From Candidatus Bathyarchaeota archaeon (GTDB taxonomy: Archaea; Thermoproteota; CALKCG01; B24; DRYS01), in NCBI GenBank assembly GCA_018396535.1, contig JAGTQC010000004.1, positions 62,001 to 126,000 of the forward strand: DNA of 64,000 bases, read 5' to 3'. This document shows positions 29,939 through 39,262 of this stretch, one piece after another. The notes beneath the pieces were generated by a model. That model was not told the origin of the DNA, did no database searches, and worked only from the letters and a program-made list of their open reading frames with translations. A program made the translations under genes and the position numbers. Numbering within the stretch: the first letter of the stretch is position 1; each line of letters begins with the position of its first letter.

Positions 29939-30416
29939 TCCAGTACATACCGTATGGTGTAGATCTATGAGGATAGCCGTAGGCTCAGACGATGCGTATA
30001 GTATAGCTAGGTTCATCTACGAGTATGTTAGATCTAAGGGTTATGATGTTATAGCTATAGGAGCTCTTAAGACTGGGAAACCTGAATCATGGGTTAGAGT
30101 CGGGTTCGAAGTTGCTAGATGCATAGCTGATCGTATAGCTGATACAGGTATACTATTATGCTATACTGGTACAGGCGTATGTATCGCAGCTAACAAGGTT
30201 AGAGGGGTTAGAGCTGCTCTAGTATTCGATGCTACAACCGCTAGGTATGCTAGGTTATGGAACGATGCTAACATCCTCGTATTAAGTGCTAGGCTAGTTT
30301 CTGAAGAAGTGGCGAGGGAGATAGTGGATGCATGGCTTTCTATAGATAAGCCTGATCCAAGCGAATCAGAGAATATTATGTTGCTAGATAGGTTGGATAT
30401 AGATAGATGCTTGTAG
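29919..30416 (+). CDS. RpiB/LacA/LacB-family sugar-phosphate isomerase
   Basis: MRIAVGSDDAYSIARFIYEYVRSKGYDVIAIG, GILLCYTGTGVCIAANKVRGVRAAL, ANILVLSARLV. Confidence 0.88.
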   Translation: MYTSSYNPVHTVWCRSMRIAVGSDDAYSIARFIYEYVRSKGYDVIAIGALKTGKPESWVRVGFEVARCIADRIADTGILLCYTGTGVCIAANKVRGVRAALVFDATTARYARLWNDANILVLSARLVSEEVAREIVDAWLSIDKPDPSESENIMLLDRLDIDRCL

Positions 30417-30420
30417 ATCG

Positions 30421-31668
30421 TTAGTTAGCGATCGTATGGCTTCTAGAAGGTTTAACAGTAGATATGATAGCTAGCGAAGCTAGGATTACAGCTACAGCGG
30501 ATAGGGCTGCAGGACAGTATCCATACCCTTCGTATATCGGAGTGAATATTATGGGGCCTATAAATCCTCCTAAACCCATAAAGGTCCTGTATATACCTAG
30601 AGCGCTCCCCCTGAGATCTGGTGGAGCTATCTCTGAGAGTAGAACCATAAGCGATGTTAGGATCATCCCCCGTCCAAACCCTTCGATGAAAGCTATCGAT
30701 ACTATCGCTAGATAGGTGGAGCCGATCGTATAACCGTATAATCCTGCAGCTTCTAGTAGTAGACCTATAGTTATCATAGGCTTCCTACCTAGCTTATCGG
30801 ATAACCAACCTGAGATACCGGTAGATGTTATGATACCAAGCGTCCTTATAGCCATAACCACACCTATAAGCTCCACATCTATACCTAAATCCATATTCAG
30901 GTATAGTGGAAGAACTGTACCAGATACGCCATTCCATGTCAGCATCCTGGTGAGAGAGTTTATGTAAACAGCTGTCAAACTCCAGCTTCCAACTCCTGGT
31001 AGAACCCTCCTAATAGATGATATATCTAGGTGGATTCTATACCTCTCATAGCCTTCATTATGCTTTAGATCTCTAGATTTAGAAGCTATCATGAATGATG
31101 TAGAGGTTAGTATAGCTGATGATAGGAATACCCCTCTATAACCTATGTATCTCGACATAAATCCTCCTAGAGGTGCTCCTATAAAGCTTCCGATAAACTC
31201 TATAGATTGGAATGTTCCTAGAGCAGTACCTCTAACACTTTGATGAAATGTATCGAAGATTATCGCAGAACTACTCATAAAGTATAACCCAGTCCCAAGC
31301 CCCCATAAACCCCTACCAGCTATAAGCATGTATATGTTGATGGATGTAGAGCATAGAAGCGCACCGATCGATGATAAAGCTAAACCAGATACTAGTAGCT
31401 TATACCTACCTATCCTATCGGCTAGTATACCTGATGGTATCTCCGTGAATATTCTCGATAGAAACCATGCTGATGATACGAACCCGATCATCAACCCTGA
31501 TGGATCGAGCTCATGCGCATATATAGGTAGGAAGGATGAAGCTAGGCTCATACCCATGATCAAGGTTAACGATGAAGCTAGAAGTTCGAAGTAAGCCTTA
31601 GGATACGTTCTTAATAGGCTAACAGTACGTCTCGTAGATCCACCACCAGACTTTCTAGCTACGATCAA
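30421..31668 (-). CDS. Major facilitator superfamily transporter
   Basis: Twelve-TM hydrophobic pattern; GILADRIGRYKLLVSG and GWLSDKLGRKPMITIG motifs. Confidence 0.9.
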   Translation of the reverse strand: MIVARKSGGGSTRRTVSLLRTYPKAYFELLASSLTLIMGMSLASSFLPIYAHELDPSGLMIGFVSSAWFLSRIFTEIPSGILADRIGRYKLLVSGLALSSIGALLCSTSINIYMLIAGRGLWGLGTGLYFMSSSAIIFDTFHQSVRGTALGTFQSIEFIGSFIGAPLGGFMSRYIGYRGVFLSSAILTSTSFMIASKSRDLKHNEGYERYRIHLDISSIRRVLPGVGSWSLTAVYINSLTRMLTWNGVSGTVLPLYLNMDLGIDVELIGVVMAIRTLGIITSTGISGWLSDKLGRKPMITIGLLLEAAGLYGYTIGSTYLAIVSIAFIEGFGRGMILTSLMVLLSEIAPPDLRGSALGIYRTFMGLGGFIGPIIFTPIYEGYGYCPAALSAVAVILASLAIISTVKPSRSHTIAN

Positions 31669-31774
31669 TTAGAGTATATAAAGATCATCGATCCCTAAGC
31701 TACCCGATTATATGGGGGGCCTCTTACAGCTACATTTATACGTGTATATATAGCTATTATCGATCGGGTAGGCT

Positions 31775-32503
31775 ATGCTCATAGAAGTAAGGTTTGGCGG
31801 AGACTCGCTTATACTAGATGTGGATAGACGCTTCGATTCTATACTAGGTAGAGAACTACCTTTCACTACAACGTTGAATGTATGGAAGGAGGAGGTATAC
31901 TTCGAAACCCCTATCGAGATAGATGTTTCTGAGATGCGTAGCTTCATCAAGATCGAACCTGGTAAACTATACTATTGGCCTCCAGGTAGAGGATTCTGTA
32001 TATTCTACGGTTTCAGCCAACCGTATAGCCCTGTATACCATATAGGCTCCTATATAGGTGTGTTGAGTAGGCTTAGAACGGTTGAGGATGGCGTGGAGGC
32101 TATAGTTCAACAGTATAAGCCTATAGAATCGTATACGAGTTTGGTATCTCTACTCGAATCTATAGGGTTTAAAGCTGTTACAGCACTGTATGGGGGTGAA
32201 CCGGTAGTCGAATCTGTAGGATTCATCGAGGGTAGGAGGATAGCTTTCAAGATGTATGTAGAGGAGTATGGTATACATATAGAGGGGGAGCCAATCCTCC
32301 CTCAAAACTATACGCTTCAAACACTCAAATTTGTATCTATGCTATCAGATCTGCTAAGTCAAGAAGAGTATGTAAGACCGGATCTAGATGAGGATGGATG
32401 GATAACTATAACAGGCTATACTACGATTGATAGGATAGTAGAAGCAGTGGGAGAATTTAGTAGAGCATATCTTAAAGTGTTTAAGGCTATATCGCAGGTA
32501 TAG
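31775..32503 (+). CDS. Cyclophilin-like-fold protein (DUF369-like) with extra C-terminal domain
   Basis: LPFTTTLNVWKEEVYFETPIEI...GKLYYWPPGRGFCIFYGFSQPYSPVYHIGSY. Confidence 0.6.
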   Translation: MLIEVRFGGDSLILDVDRRFDSILGRELPFTTTLNVWKEEVYFETPIEIDVSEMRSFIKIEPGKLYYWPPGRGFCIFYGFSQPYSPVYHIGSYIGVLSRLRTVEDGVEAIVQQYKPIESYTSLVSLLESIGFKAVTALYGGEPVVESVGFIEGRRIAFKMYVEEYGIHIEGEPILPQNYTLQTLKFVSMLSDLLSQEEYVRPDLDEDGWITITGYTTIDRIVEAVGEFSRAYLKVFKAISQV

Positions 32504-32549
32504 CCTTAAGCTTAGAAGGATAGCTCCGCCAATATTATAGGATCAGTTT

Positions 32550-32600
32550 TAGGTTAGATTAATCTATCAGAATTATAGCTATCCGATTAAACCTAACCTA
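32550..32600. repeat. Intergenic inverted repeat
   Basis: TAGGTTAG-A-TTAATC (32550-32564) / GATTAA-AC-CTAACCTA (32585-32600): 8 bp + 6 bp complementary with small internal bulge, 20-nt loop. Confidence 0.7.
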
Positions 32601-32648
32601 GATATAATCGATATTTTTAGTTAGAAAAGCTTTTACACAGCTCCCCAT

Positions 32649-34043
32649 ATGTCCTTAGGTCTCCGACCCCACATGGATTATAGAGCTGTAGCAGCGTTAG
32701 CTATATTCATATTCACACTCTACCTTATGGTTAGGAGACCGTATAGGATAAACCTAGGTCTAGCTTCAGGTATAGGTGCTATACTATCGCTTCTAGCTGG
32801 AACTGTTACACTGAGCGATGCTGTTACAGCGTTTATGGAGATAATGGATGCCGCCCTCGCCTTCATCGGTATAGTAGCCTTCTCTCTAATACTTGATTAC
32901 CTCGGATTCTTCAGATGGGCTGCTATAAAGGTTATCAAAGCTGCTAGCGGAGATGGGTTAAAGCTATACTTCTACACCTCTCTACTAACAGCTTTAGTAA
33001 GTATACTATTCGCTAACGATAGCGCGATACTAATACTCACACCTATAGTTGTAGAGGTTATAGATGAGTTGAGGATGGGATCGAAGGAGAGGCTCGCCTA
33101 CCTATTCGCTGCAGGCCTCATCGCAGATACAGCAGCTATGCCGCTAGTTACGAGTAATCCTGTGAATATAGTGAGCGCAGACTTCCTCTGTTATAGCTTC
33201 ATAGATCATGCCATCTTCATGGGTCCGGTAGCTTTAGCTACTATAGCTATGAGCTTGGTAATATTATACTGCTTCTTTAGGAGTAGTATACCGAGGAGGT
33301 ATACTACAGAAGCTATAGAGTGTTTAGATGCGGATCGTATAATCCATCCATCGATATTGAAGGTATGCATATCTACACTGGTAGCTGTGAACGTAGGCTA
33401 TATACTAGTATCGATTAATAGGCTACCAGTATCTATAGCTATATGTTCAGGTGCATTATCCCTACTCCTAACCTATATAGTAAACTCTAGGTTATCATCG
33501 GGTAGCTGCTACGAAGGGTTGAAAAGTATGGTTAGAGAGATTAACTGGGATATAGTAGTCTTCATGGCTAGCATATTCATAGTTGTTCAAGGTTTAAAGC
33601 ATATAGGCACTATAGAATTCTTCAAACGTATATTCCTAGAATCTCTAAAGCTACCAGGATTCCTCTCGATACTATCACCTAGTCTAGCGGTTACGGTAGG
33701 TGCTAGTATAATGAATAATTGGCCGATGACTATACTAGGGCTACTATCGATAAGAGATGTTTTAGGATACGGGTTAGATGATCATCATATAGCGGGTCTA
33801 GTATTCTCGAATATCATAGGGAATAATCTAGGTCCGCATTTCTTCCCACTAGGATCTCTAGCGATAATAATGTGGATGGAAACTATGCGTAGGAAGGGGT
33901 TGAGTATAAGACTTAGAGACTATCTAAAGGTAGGATCGGTTGTATCGATAATAGAGGTTACGGTATCATCTATAATTCTATGGGTTGAGATAAGTATACT
34001 AGGTATGAAGCTGAATATACCTCTAGATCATCTAAGATATTGA
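32649..34043 (+). CDS. ArsB/NhaD/CitM-type ion transporter
   Basis: Hydrophobic; LFANDSAILILTPIVVEVI, SNPVNIVSADF, NNWPMTILGLLSI, NNLGPHFFPLGSLAIIMW. Confidence 0.88.
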   Translation: MSLGLRPHMDYRAVAALAIFIFTLYLMVRRPYRINLGLASGIGAILSLLAGTVTLSDAVTAFMEIMDAALAFIGIVAFSLILDYLGFFRWAAIKVIKAASGDGLKLYFYTSLLTALVSILFANDSAILILTPIVVEVIDELRMGSKERLAYLFAAGLIADTAAMPLVTSNPVNIVSADFLCYSFIDHAIFMGPVALATIAMSLVILYCFFRSSIPRRYTTEAIECLDADRIIHPSILKVCISTLVAVNVGYILVSINRLPVSIAICSGALSLLLTYIVNSRLSSGSCYEGLKSMVREINWDIVVFMASIFIVVQGLKHIGTIEFFKRIFLESLKLPGFLSILSPSLAVTVGASIMNNWPMTILGLLSIRDVLGYGLDDHHIAGLVFSNIIGNNLGPHFFPLGSLAIIMWMETMRRKGLSIRLRDYLKVGSVVSIIEVTVSSIILWVEISILGMKLNIPLDHLRY

Positions 34044-34177
34044 ATACAATCCCTGAGGTTATCCGTGATTCCGCCATATAAAATCAGCCATATGCTACCC
34101 CATAGATCTACTCTCCTCAAACACTTTACTAGAGGTTAGAGCTTATATGGTATTATCGGTAGCGATATTTCTCCTGT

Positions 34178-35155
34178 ATGAGTGAGCGTATAATTTTAGT
34201 TACTGGTGGTTTAGGATTTATAGGTAGTCATATAGTCGATAAACTTGTCGATCAAGGGTTTAAAGTTCGTATAATAGATAATCTTAGTAGCGGTAGGATG
34301 GAGAATATAGAGCATCGCCTAGGGGATCCTAGATTAGAGGTTTTGAATATAGATCTAAAGGATAAGGATAAGCTGGTAGAATATACCAAGGATGTGGAGG
34401 TAGTCTTCCACTATGCAGCGAATCCTGAAGTTAGGGTTAGCACAACCGATCCTGAAATACATTTCAAAGAGAATATACTAGCTACGTTCAATCTACTAGA
34501 AGCTATGAGGGTAAACGATGTAGAAGAGCTGGTATTCGCATCATCTAGTAGCGTATACGGTGAACCAGAATTTATACCGGTAGATGAGAATGCATCTGTG
34601 AAACCAGTATCCGTATACGGAGCTAGCAAAGCTGCATGCGAAAACCTAATACAAGCATACAGCAATCTATACGGGTTTAAAACAGTATCCCTAAGATATG
34701 CGAACGTAGTAGGACCTAGGCTAAGACATGGCGTAATATACGATTTCATAACTAAACTACTAGCAAATCCTAGAAGATTAGAGATACTAGGAGATGGAAG
34801 CCAAACGAGAAGCTACATATACATAGATGATGCTGTGGAAGCTACGATAACAGTATGGAGGAGTATAGGTAGAGGATTCGATGTATACAATGTAGGAAGC
34901 GGGGATTGGATAAATGTGAGGGAGATAGCGGATATAATAGTAGAGGTTATGAAGCTGGAAAACGTAGAGTACATATACAAACCAATACTACACGGTATAG
35001 GATGGCTTGGAGATGTTAAACATATAGCTTTAAAGATAGATAAGGTTAGGAAACTGGGATGGAAGCCAAAGCTGGATAGTAGAGGAGCGGTTAGAGAAGC
35101 AGCTAGAAGAATACTAGAAGAAGTGGGTGGAAGACATCTCGAAACGAGTAGATGA
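34178..35155 (+). CDS. NAD-dependent epimerase (UDP-glucose 4-epimerase-like)
   Basis: ILVTGGLGFIGSHIVDKLVDQG, ASSSSVYGEP, VYGASKAACE, SLRYANVVGPR. Confidence 0.92.
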   Translation: MSERIILVTGGLGFIGSHIVDKLVDQGFKVRIIDNLSSGRMENIEHRLGDPRLEVLNIDLKDKDKLVEYTKDVEVVFHYAANPEVRVSTTDPEIHFKENILATFNLLEAMRVNDVEELVFASSSSVYGEPEFIPVDENASVKPVSVYGASKAACENLIQAYSNLYGFKTVSLRYANVVGPRLRHGVIYDFITKLLANPRRLEILGDGSQTRSYIYIDDAVEATITVWRSIGRGFDVYNVGSGDWINVREIADIIVEVMKLENVEYIYKPILHGIGWLGDVKHIALKIDKVRKLGWKPKLDSRGAVREAARRILEEVGGRHLETSR

Positions 35156-35331
35156 TACAGAAGTAGTATCGTAAAACCCTAGAATCACATAGAAGAATAT
35201 ACTGTTAGAGGACTGAAGCATCTATCCAATACTATAGAGTATAACATAGGTTTATGTAGGATAGTAGATCAGATACATATATCAACCCATACATAATTCA
35301 ACTGAAACATTGATATGGATACACAGCCGCC

Positions 35332-35360
35332 TGTATACGTTTCATACATCTTGTATACGT
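35332..35360 (+). promoter_or_regulatory. Two direct repeats TGTATACGT upstream of the S-layer-like gene
   Basis: TGTATACGT at 35332-35340 and 35352-35360, 20-nt period, immediately upstream of TATA-like CTTAAAATAA. Confidence 0.4.
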
Positions 35361-35362
35361 AA

Positions 35363-35373
35363 TCTTAAAATAA
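35363..35373 (+). promoter_or_regulatory. Putative TATA box of S-layer-like gene
   Basis: TCTTAAAATAA about 40 nt upstream of the GTG/ATG start region at 35411. Confidence 0.35.
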
Positions 35374-35410
35374 CTAGCCTAGATAGGGTTAGATTCGGGT
35401 AGGAGAAACG

Positions 35411-35941
35411 GTGAATAAAACTATGAATAAAAGTACATGCTCTAAACTATCGGTAGCCCTACTAACCCTAATAGTACTATCCATACTACCAAACATAGCT
35501 GTAAAACTCGTAGCCGCCGAATCTATGGAAACAGATAGACCTCTGTATGCTATAAAATGGAAGGATAACGCAATAGGATACGTAAACGTAACAGTAACAC
35601 TAACGGGGTTAGATCCTGAAACAAGATACGAGTTAGCAGTATTCAAGCATCATGGACCTGCAGGCTTAAACTATGTTAAAGAAGTCTACGGTGTATATGA
35701 AGCTACGATAAAATTCACTATACCACCAACCATGGATTCACGTCCAGAGGATATAGCTGGTACATGGAACGCTACATTATACAAGGTAGTAGGAGAAACC
35801 AGGTCGATCGTAACGTGGTGTAACTTCGGTGTATGGGCTATAAACTCTAGGATACTAAACTACGGTAGGATACTGCAGATATGGGGTGGAGGATTTAAAC
35901 CAGGTACAAAGGTAAACTTCACAATATACGACAAGGATTGA
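35411..35941 (+). CDS. S-layer-like cell surface protein, N-terminal part (frame 1 of 2)
   Basis: Signal-peptide-like N-terminus LSVALLTLIVLSILPNIAVKLVAAES; Ig-like beta-rich segments; ends at TGA (35939-35941) where the next frame continues the protein. Confidence 0.8.
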   Translation: MNKTMNKSTCSKLSVALLTLIVLSILPNIAVKLVAAESMETDRPLYAIKWKDNAIGYVNVTVTLTGLDPETRYELAVFKHHGPAGLNYVKEVYGVYEATIKFTIPPTMDSRPEDIAGTWNATLYKVVGETRSIVTWCNFGVWAINSRILNYGRILQIWGGGFKPGTKVNFTIYDKD

Positions 35942-38597
35942 AACAATAGTAATAACGGATGAGCTATTCGGTGAGGATCCAGCTAAATCCCCTGTAAGTG
36001 GTGTAGTTTGTGTAAAGTATGGAACATTCTCCAATACATCCTATATAATAACTACTGATATAGCTAAAGGAACATATGTAGTAGAACTCGTAGAAGACTA
36101 TCTCTTCCTACCTAAAGTAATATCTACAGGTGATCCTGAAAAAGAACTTGAATTCACTATAACAGATGAGCTGATAGTCGATATACTAAAACCTGAAGAG
36201 GGTAGCAAATGGAGGAGGACAGATACAGTACCTGTCGAGGTCGAAGTCCTATACCAGGATCTCGTACCCGTAACCTCAGGTGAAGTTACCGTCACCTTCA
36301 CACCACCGGTATGTACGCCTAGCGCCGAGCCGCCATACGATGAGCCTAAGACTATCTCGTTAAGCTATAGTCCTATAAGTAAGACTTGGGTTGGAAGCTT
36401 CAAAATACAGAAGGATAACTCCACCGGAATATGGACTGTAGAAGCTACTGCTGAAGATGTCTACGGTAATAGTGGCGGCGACACCAATACGATTACTGTT
36501 AAAGCTGCTATACTCGTCGTCGAGACGGAGGTTGCTCCACCTGCATCCGTTCCGAGAGCTTCATGGGTATCATGGCTAATAAAGGTTAAGTATAAGGGTG
36601 ACGGCTCACCTGCTAAGCTCTACATACCTCTATGCACTGTCTATGTTGTCAACGCTACGACCAATGCTACTGTAGGATCAGCCTACCTGGTAGAGGTTGA
36701 AGTTGGAAGATATAACGTGACATGGTTCGTACCTGCTGATGCACCTCTCGGAGATTATAGATTCCTAATACCTGCAGATGCTTTGAAAGATGTCGTCACG
36801 ACATGTACTGTATGTAACACTGGTCCTGAGAAGGATGTATTATCGCCTGTATTCGCCGTAGGTATAACAGCGCTTAGAGTCGAAGTTAAAACTTATTCAG
36901 CTAAAGATCCTACGAAGGAGAGGGTAGCGTTCACACCTGGATCTATAGTATACATAGGTGCTAAGGTAACATACCTAGAATCAGGTGTAGTAATGACTTC
37001 CGGGTCTGTTAGAGCTTACATATACAATGAGACAGGTTACCTGGTTGCTGAAATACCTATGACGTATGATTCAGGTACTAGGATGTGGTGGTGTGAATGG
37101 GATTCGACAGGCTATCCAGCTGGACGCTACAGGGTTCTTGTAAAGGCTAGGGATATAGGCTACAACGTTGGTGAAGGTGAAACATACTTCTACATATCAG
37201 GCTTAGTGATATCGCCTAGTAAAGGTACAGTACCACCGATAGAGAATACTAAATGCGAGAAGCTTAAAGATGGAAACTGGCTTATAACCGCTAGCGTATA
37301 CAAGGATCCTGTTTCAGGTAAGAGTCTAGGCACCGTTATATCGATATCGGCTACACACTTTACACCAAACTCTAAGGTTAACATAACGGTAGATTGGCTA
37401 CCATACCCAGCTCTAGTAGGTAAGAAGATACTATTAGCGATGAACGTACCTACAGATGCTGAAGGAAACTTTGCCACTACAGTAGTATTCCCGACGACGA
37501 TTAAGGGAATCTACTATATAATAGCTAGGGATGCTAAAGGCCTAGAGATGAAAACTACTTTTGAAGTAATACCTGGAATGATACTCACACCAGACCCGGT
37601 TGTAGGCTCAGCTTTAACAAAGGTTATAGCTACAGGTCTACCAGGGCCTATAAATGACGTCGCCGATGCTGCTAAGGCATGGGAGATACTAGTTAACGAT
37701 ACAGATGCTATGCGCACCCTTGCTGGTCATATAGGCTTCCTCTATAACATGACTGAAACTTATGATACGAGATGGAGGACTAATGAGAATGGTACATTAA
37801 TCTCGGTAGCTTTAGGTAAGTATAAGTATACAGTTAAGCCTGGATTCGTAATACCGTTCACAGAGCCTGGAGCCTATGTCTTCAAGCTTATACTCGAAGG
37901 TGGAGGCTACCGTAACTCTACAGATCCAGCCCTATTCAAAACGGTTAAAACGACATCAGTCTCGGATACCGTTAAGGTTGTTAATGCTTTCAAAGAGTTT
38001 ACTATCTTGGTAGATAAGGTTGATGCTCTAGCTGAGCTTGTCAGTACTATGAACGTTCTATTAAGGTCTGTGGATAAAAACGTAGCTACGCTAGTCACCG
38101 ATACTGGTACTATCAAAGCTGATGTCTCAACTTTAAGAAGCCTGGTTAAGGAGATGGGCGGTACGTTAACCGATATAAGCGGTGGTATAGCTACCATAAA
38201 GACGGATGTAGGTACCATTAAGGCATCCATAGATGCTCTATCACCTAAGATAGAGGCTGTGAGAGGTGATGTAGCTCGTATATCGACCAATATAGGAGAG
38301 ATACTCACAAACCTAGAGACTATAGAACCTGTAGTAATGAGTATAAAGGATGGTGTAGCTACCGTTAACACTAAGATAGATACATTAACAGGTAGGGTTA
38401 CGACTATAGATGGTAACGTAGCTACGGTAAGAACAGATGTAGGTGATATAAAGGCTAGGGTTGCTGATCTTGCAGGTGTACCTGGAGCTATAAGCACTGT
38501 AACAATGGCTGTATGGATAGCTGTAGTTTTATCGCTAGTAGCAGCTATATGCTCTATAGTATCGCTACTACAGCTACGTAAGAAGATAGCAGGCTAG
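35916..38597 (+). CDS. S-layer-like cell surface protein, continuation in +1 frame (coiled coil and C-terminal TM anchor)
   Basis: Frame open from 35916 (after TAA at 35913) through 38597. Reads ...ETIVITDELFGEDPAKSPVSG... into the 36717 ORF; ends with a heptad-like coiled coil and VTMAVWIAVVLSLVAAICSIVSLLQLRKKIAG. Confidence 0.8.
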   Translation, partial: TSQYTTRIETIVITDELFGEDPAKSPVSGVVCVKYGTFSNTSYIITTDIAKGTYVVELVEDYLFLPKVISTGDPEKELEFTITDELIVDILKPEEGSKWRRTDTVPVEVEVLYQDLVPVTSGEVTVTFTPPVCTPSAEPPYDEPKTISLSYSPISKTWVGSFKIQKDNSTGIWTVEATAEDVYGNSGGDTNTITVKAAILVVETEVAPPASVPRASWVSWLIKVKYKGDGSPAKLYIPLCTVYVVNATTNATVGSAYLVEVEVGRYNVTWFVPADAPLGDYRFLIPADALKDVVTTCTVCNTGPEKDVLSPVFAVGITALRVEVKTYSAKDPTKERVAFTPGSIVYIGAKVTYLESGVVMTSGSVRAYIYNETGYLVAEIPMTYDSGTRMWWCEWDSTGYPAGRYRVLVKARDIGYNVGEGETYFYISGLVISPSKGTVPPIENTKCEKLKDGNWLITASVYKDPVSGKSLGTVISISATHFTPNSKVNITVDWLPYPALVGKKILLAMNVPTDAEGNFATTVVFPTTIKGIYYIIARDAKGLEMKTTFEVIPGMILTPDPVVGSALTKVIATGLPGPINDVADAAKAWEILVNDTDAMRTLAGHIGFLYNMTETYDTRWRTNENGTLISVALGKYKYTVKPGFVIPFTEPGAYVFKLILEGGGYRNSTDPALFKTVKTTSVSDTVKVVNAFKEFTILVDKVDALAELVSTMNVLLRSVDKNVATLVTDTGTIKADVSTLRSLVKEMGGTLTDISGGIATIKTDVGTIKASIDALSPKIEAVRGDVARISTNIGEILTNLETIEPVVMSIKDGVATVNTKIDTLTGRVTTIDGNVATVRTDVGDIKARVADLAGVPGAISTVTMAVWIAVVLSLVAAICSIVSLLQLRKKIAG

Positions 38598-38670
38598 AAG
38601 TATCGGGTAGGGCTACCGAACCCCCACCCCCTTTATTTCCATCCCTTCTTAGAAGGTATCTAGTTATAGG

Positions 38671-39255
38671 CTAGGCTACCGTTTTCCTAAAACTCGCTAT
38701 AACTATACCCCTAGTATACTCCGCTCTCTCAGTCTTATATCCTAGCGCAGACATAACCCCCTCGAATATCGATAATAATAGTTTCGTAGATTCCGATGAG
38801 AGGTTTGATGCTATAAATCTGAATAGTATAGCCTCCCCACCCCCCTCTACAGAGATATCTGTAGGTGCTAGTAGTGTAGATGAGACTAGGATTCTAAGAG
38901 CTTCTATCGGATTATCGAATTTAACCGAGATATATCTACCATACCAGTATCCAGATTCGTATGCATTACGATAGATTTCATCTAAACCCTCTCTATCCAC
39001 CCTAGATAGTATCGTATTCATCAGATTCACAGGTATGAGCATTATACCCGCACTTCTATGCATAGAAGCTACCATATACGATCTAACAGCATCCTTTATA
39101 GATCCACCATCACCATATATCCTAACGACATCCGATAGTATATCTGATATGAACGATGATAGTGTTCTACCCTCCCTATTAGATATCTCCATAAGCTTAT
39201 CGACTATATCTGCCTGTACGAATATAAGCTTCCTACCCTGAGAGCGTGAAGGCAT
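38671..39255 (-). CDS. RHH-like N-terminus with possible V4R-like C-terminal domain; paralog 1
   Basis: RKLIFVQADIVDKLMEISNREGRTLSSFISDILSDVV (RHH-like); C-term YESGYWYGRYIS...IFEGVMSALGYKTERAEYTRGIVIASF. Confidence 0.5.
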   Translation of the reverse strand: MPSRSQGRKLIFVQADIVDKLMEISNREGRTLSSFISDILSDVVRIYGDGGSIKDAVRSYMVASMHRSAGIMLIPVNLMNTILSRVDREGLDEIYRNAYESGYWYGRYISVKFDNPIEALRILVSSTLLAPTDISVEGGGEAILFRFIASNLSSESTKLLLSIFEGVMSALGYKTERAEYTRGIVIASFRKTVA

Positions 39256-39262
39256 AGCTCAA

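Noticed and set aside
29919-30416. RpiB as evidence for a specific erythritol or AI-2 pathway
   Set aside because: Characteristic dehydrogenase (EryB) or LsrG/LsrB partners are not in the window, so the substrate cannot be assigned
37907-38497. 196-aa antisense ORF opposite the S-layer coiled coil
   Set aside because: Low-complexity S/T/V/I translation mirroring the repeated coding strand
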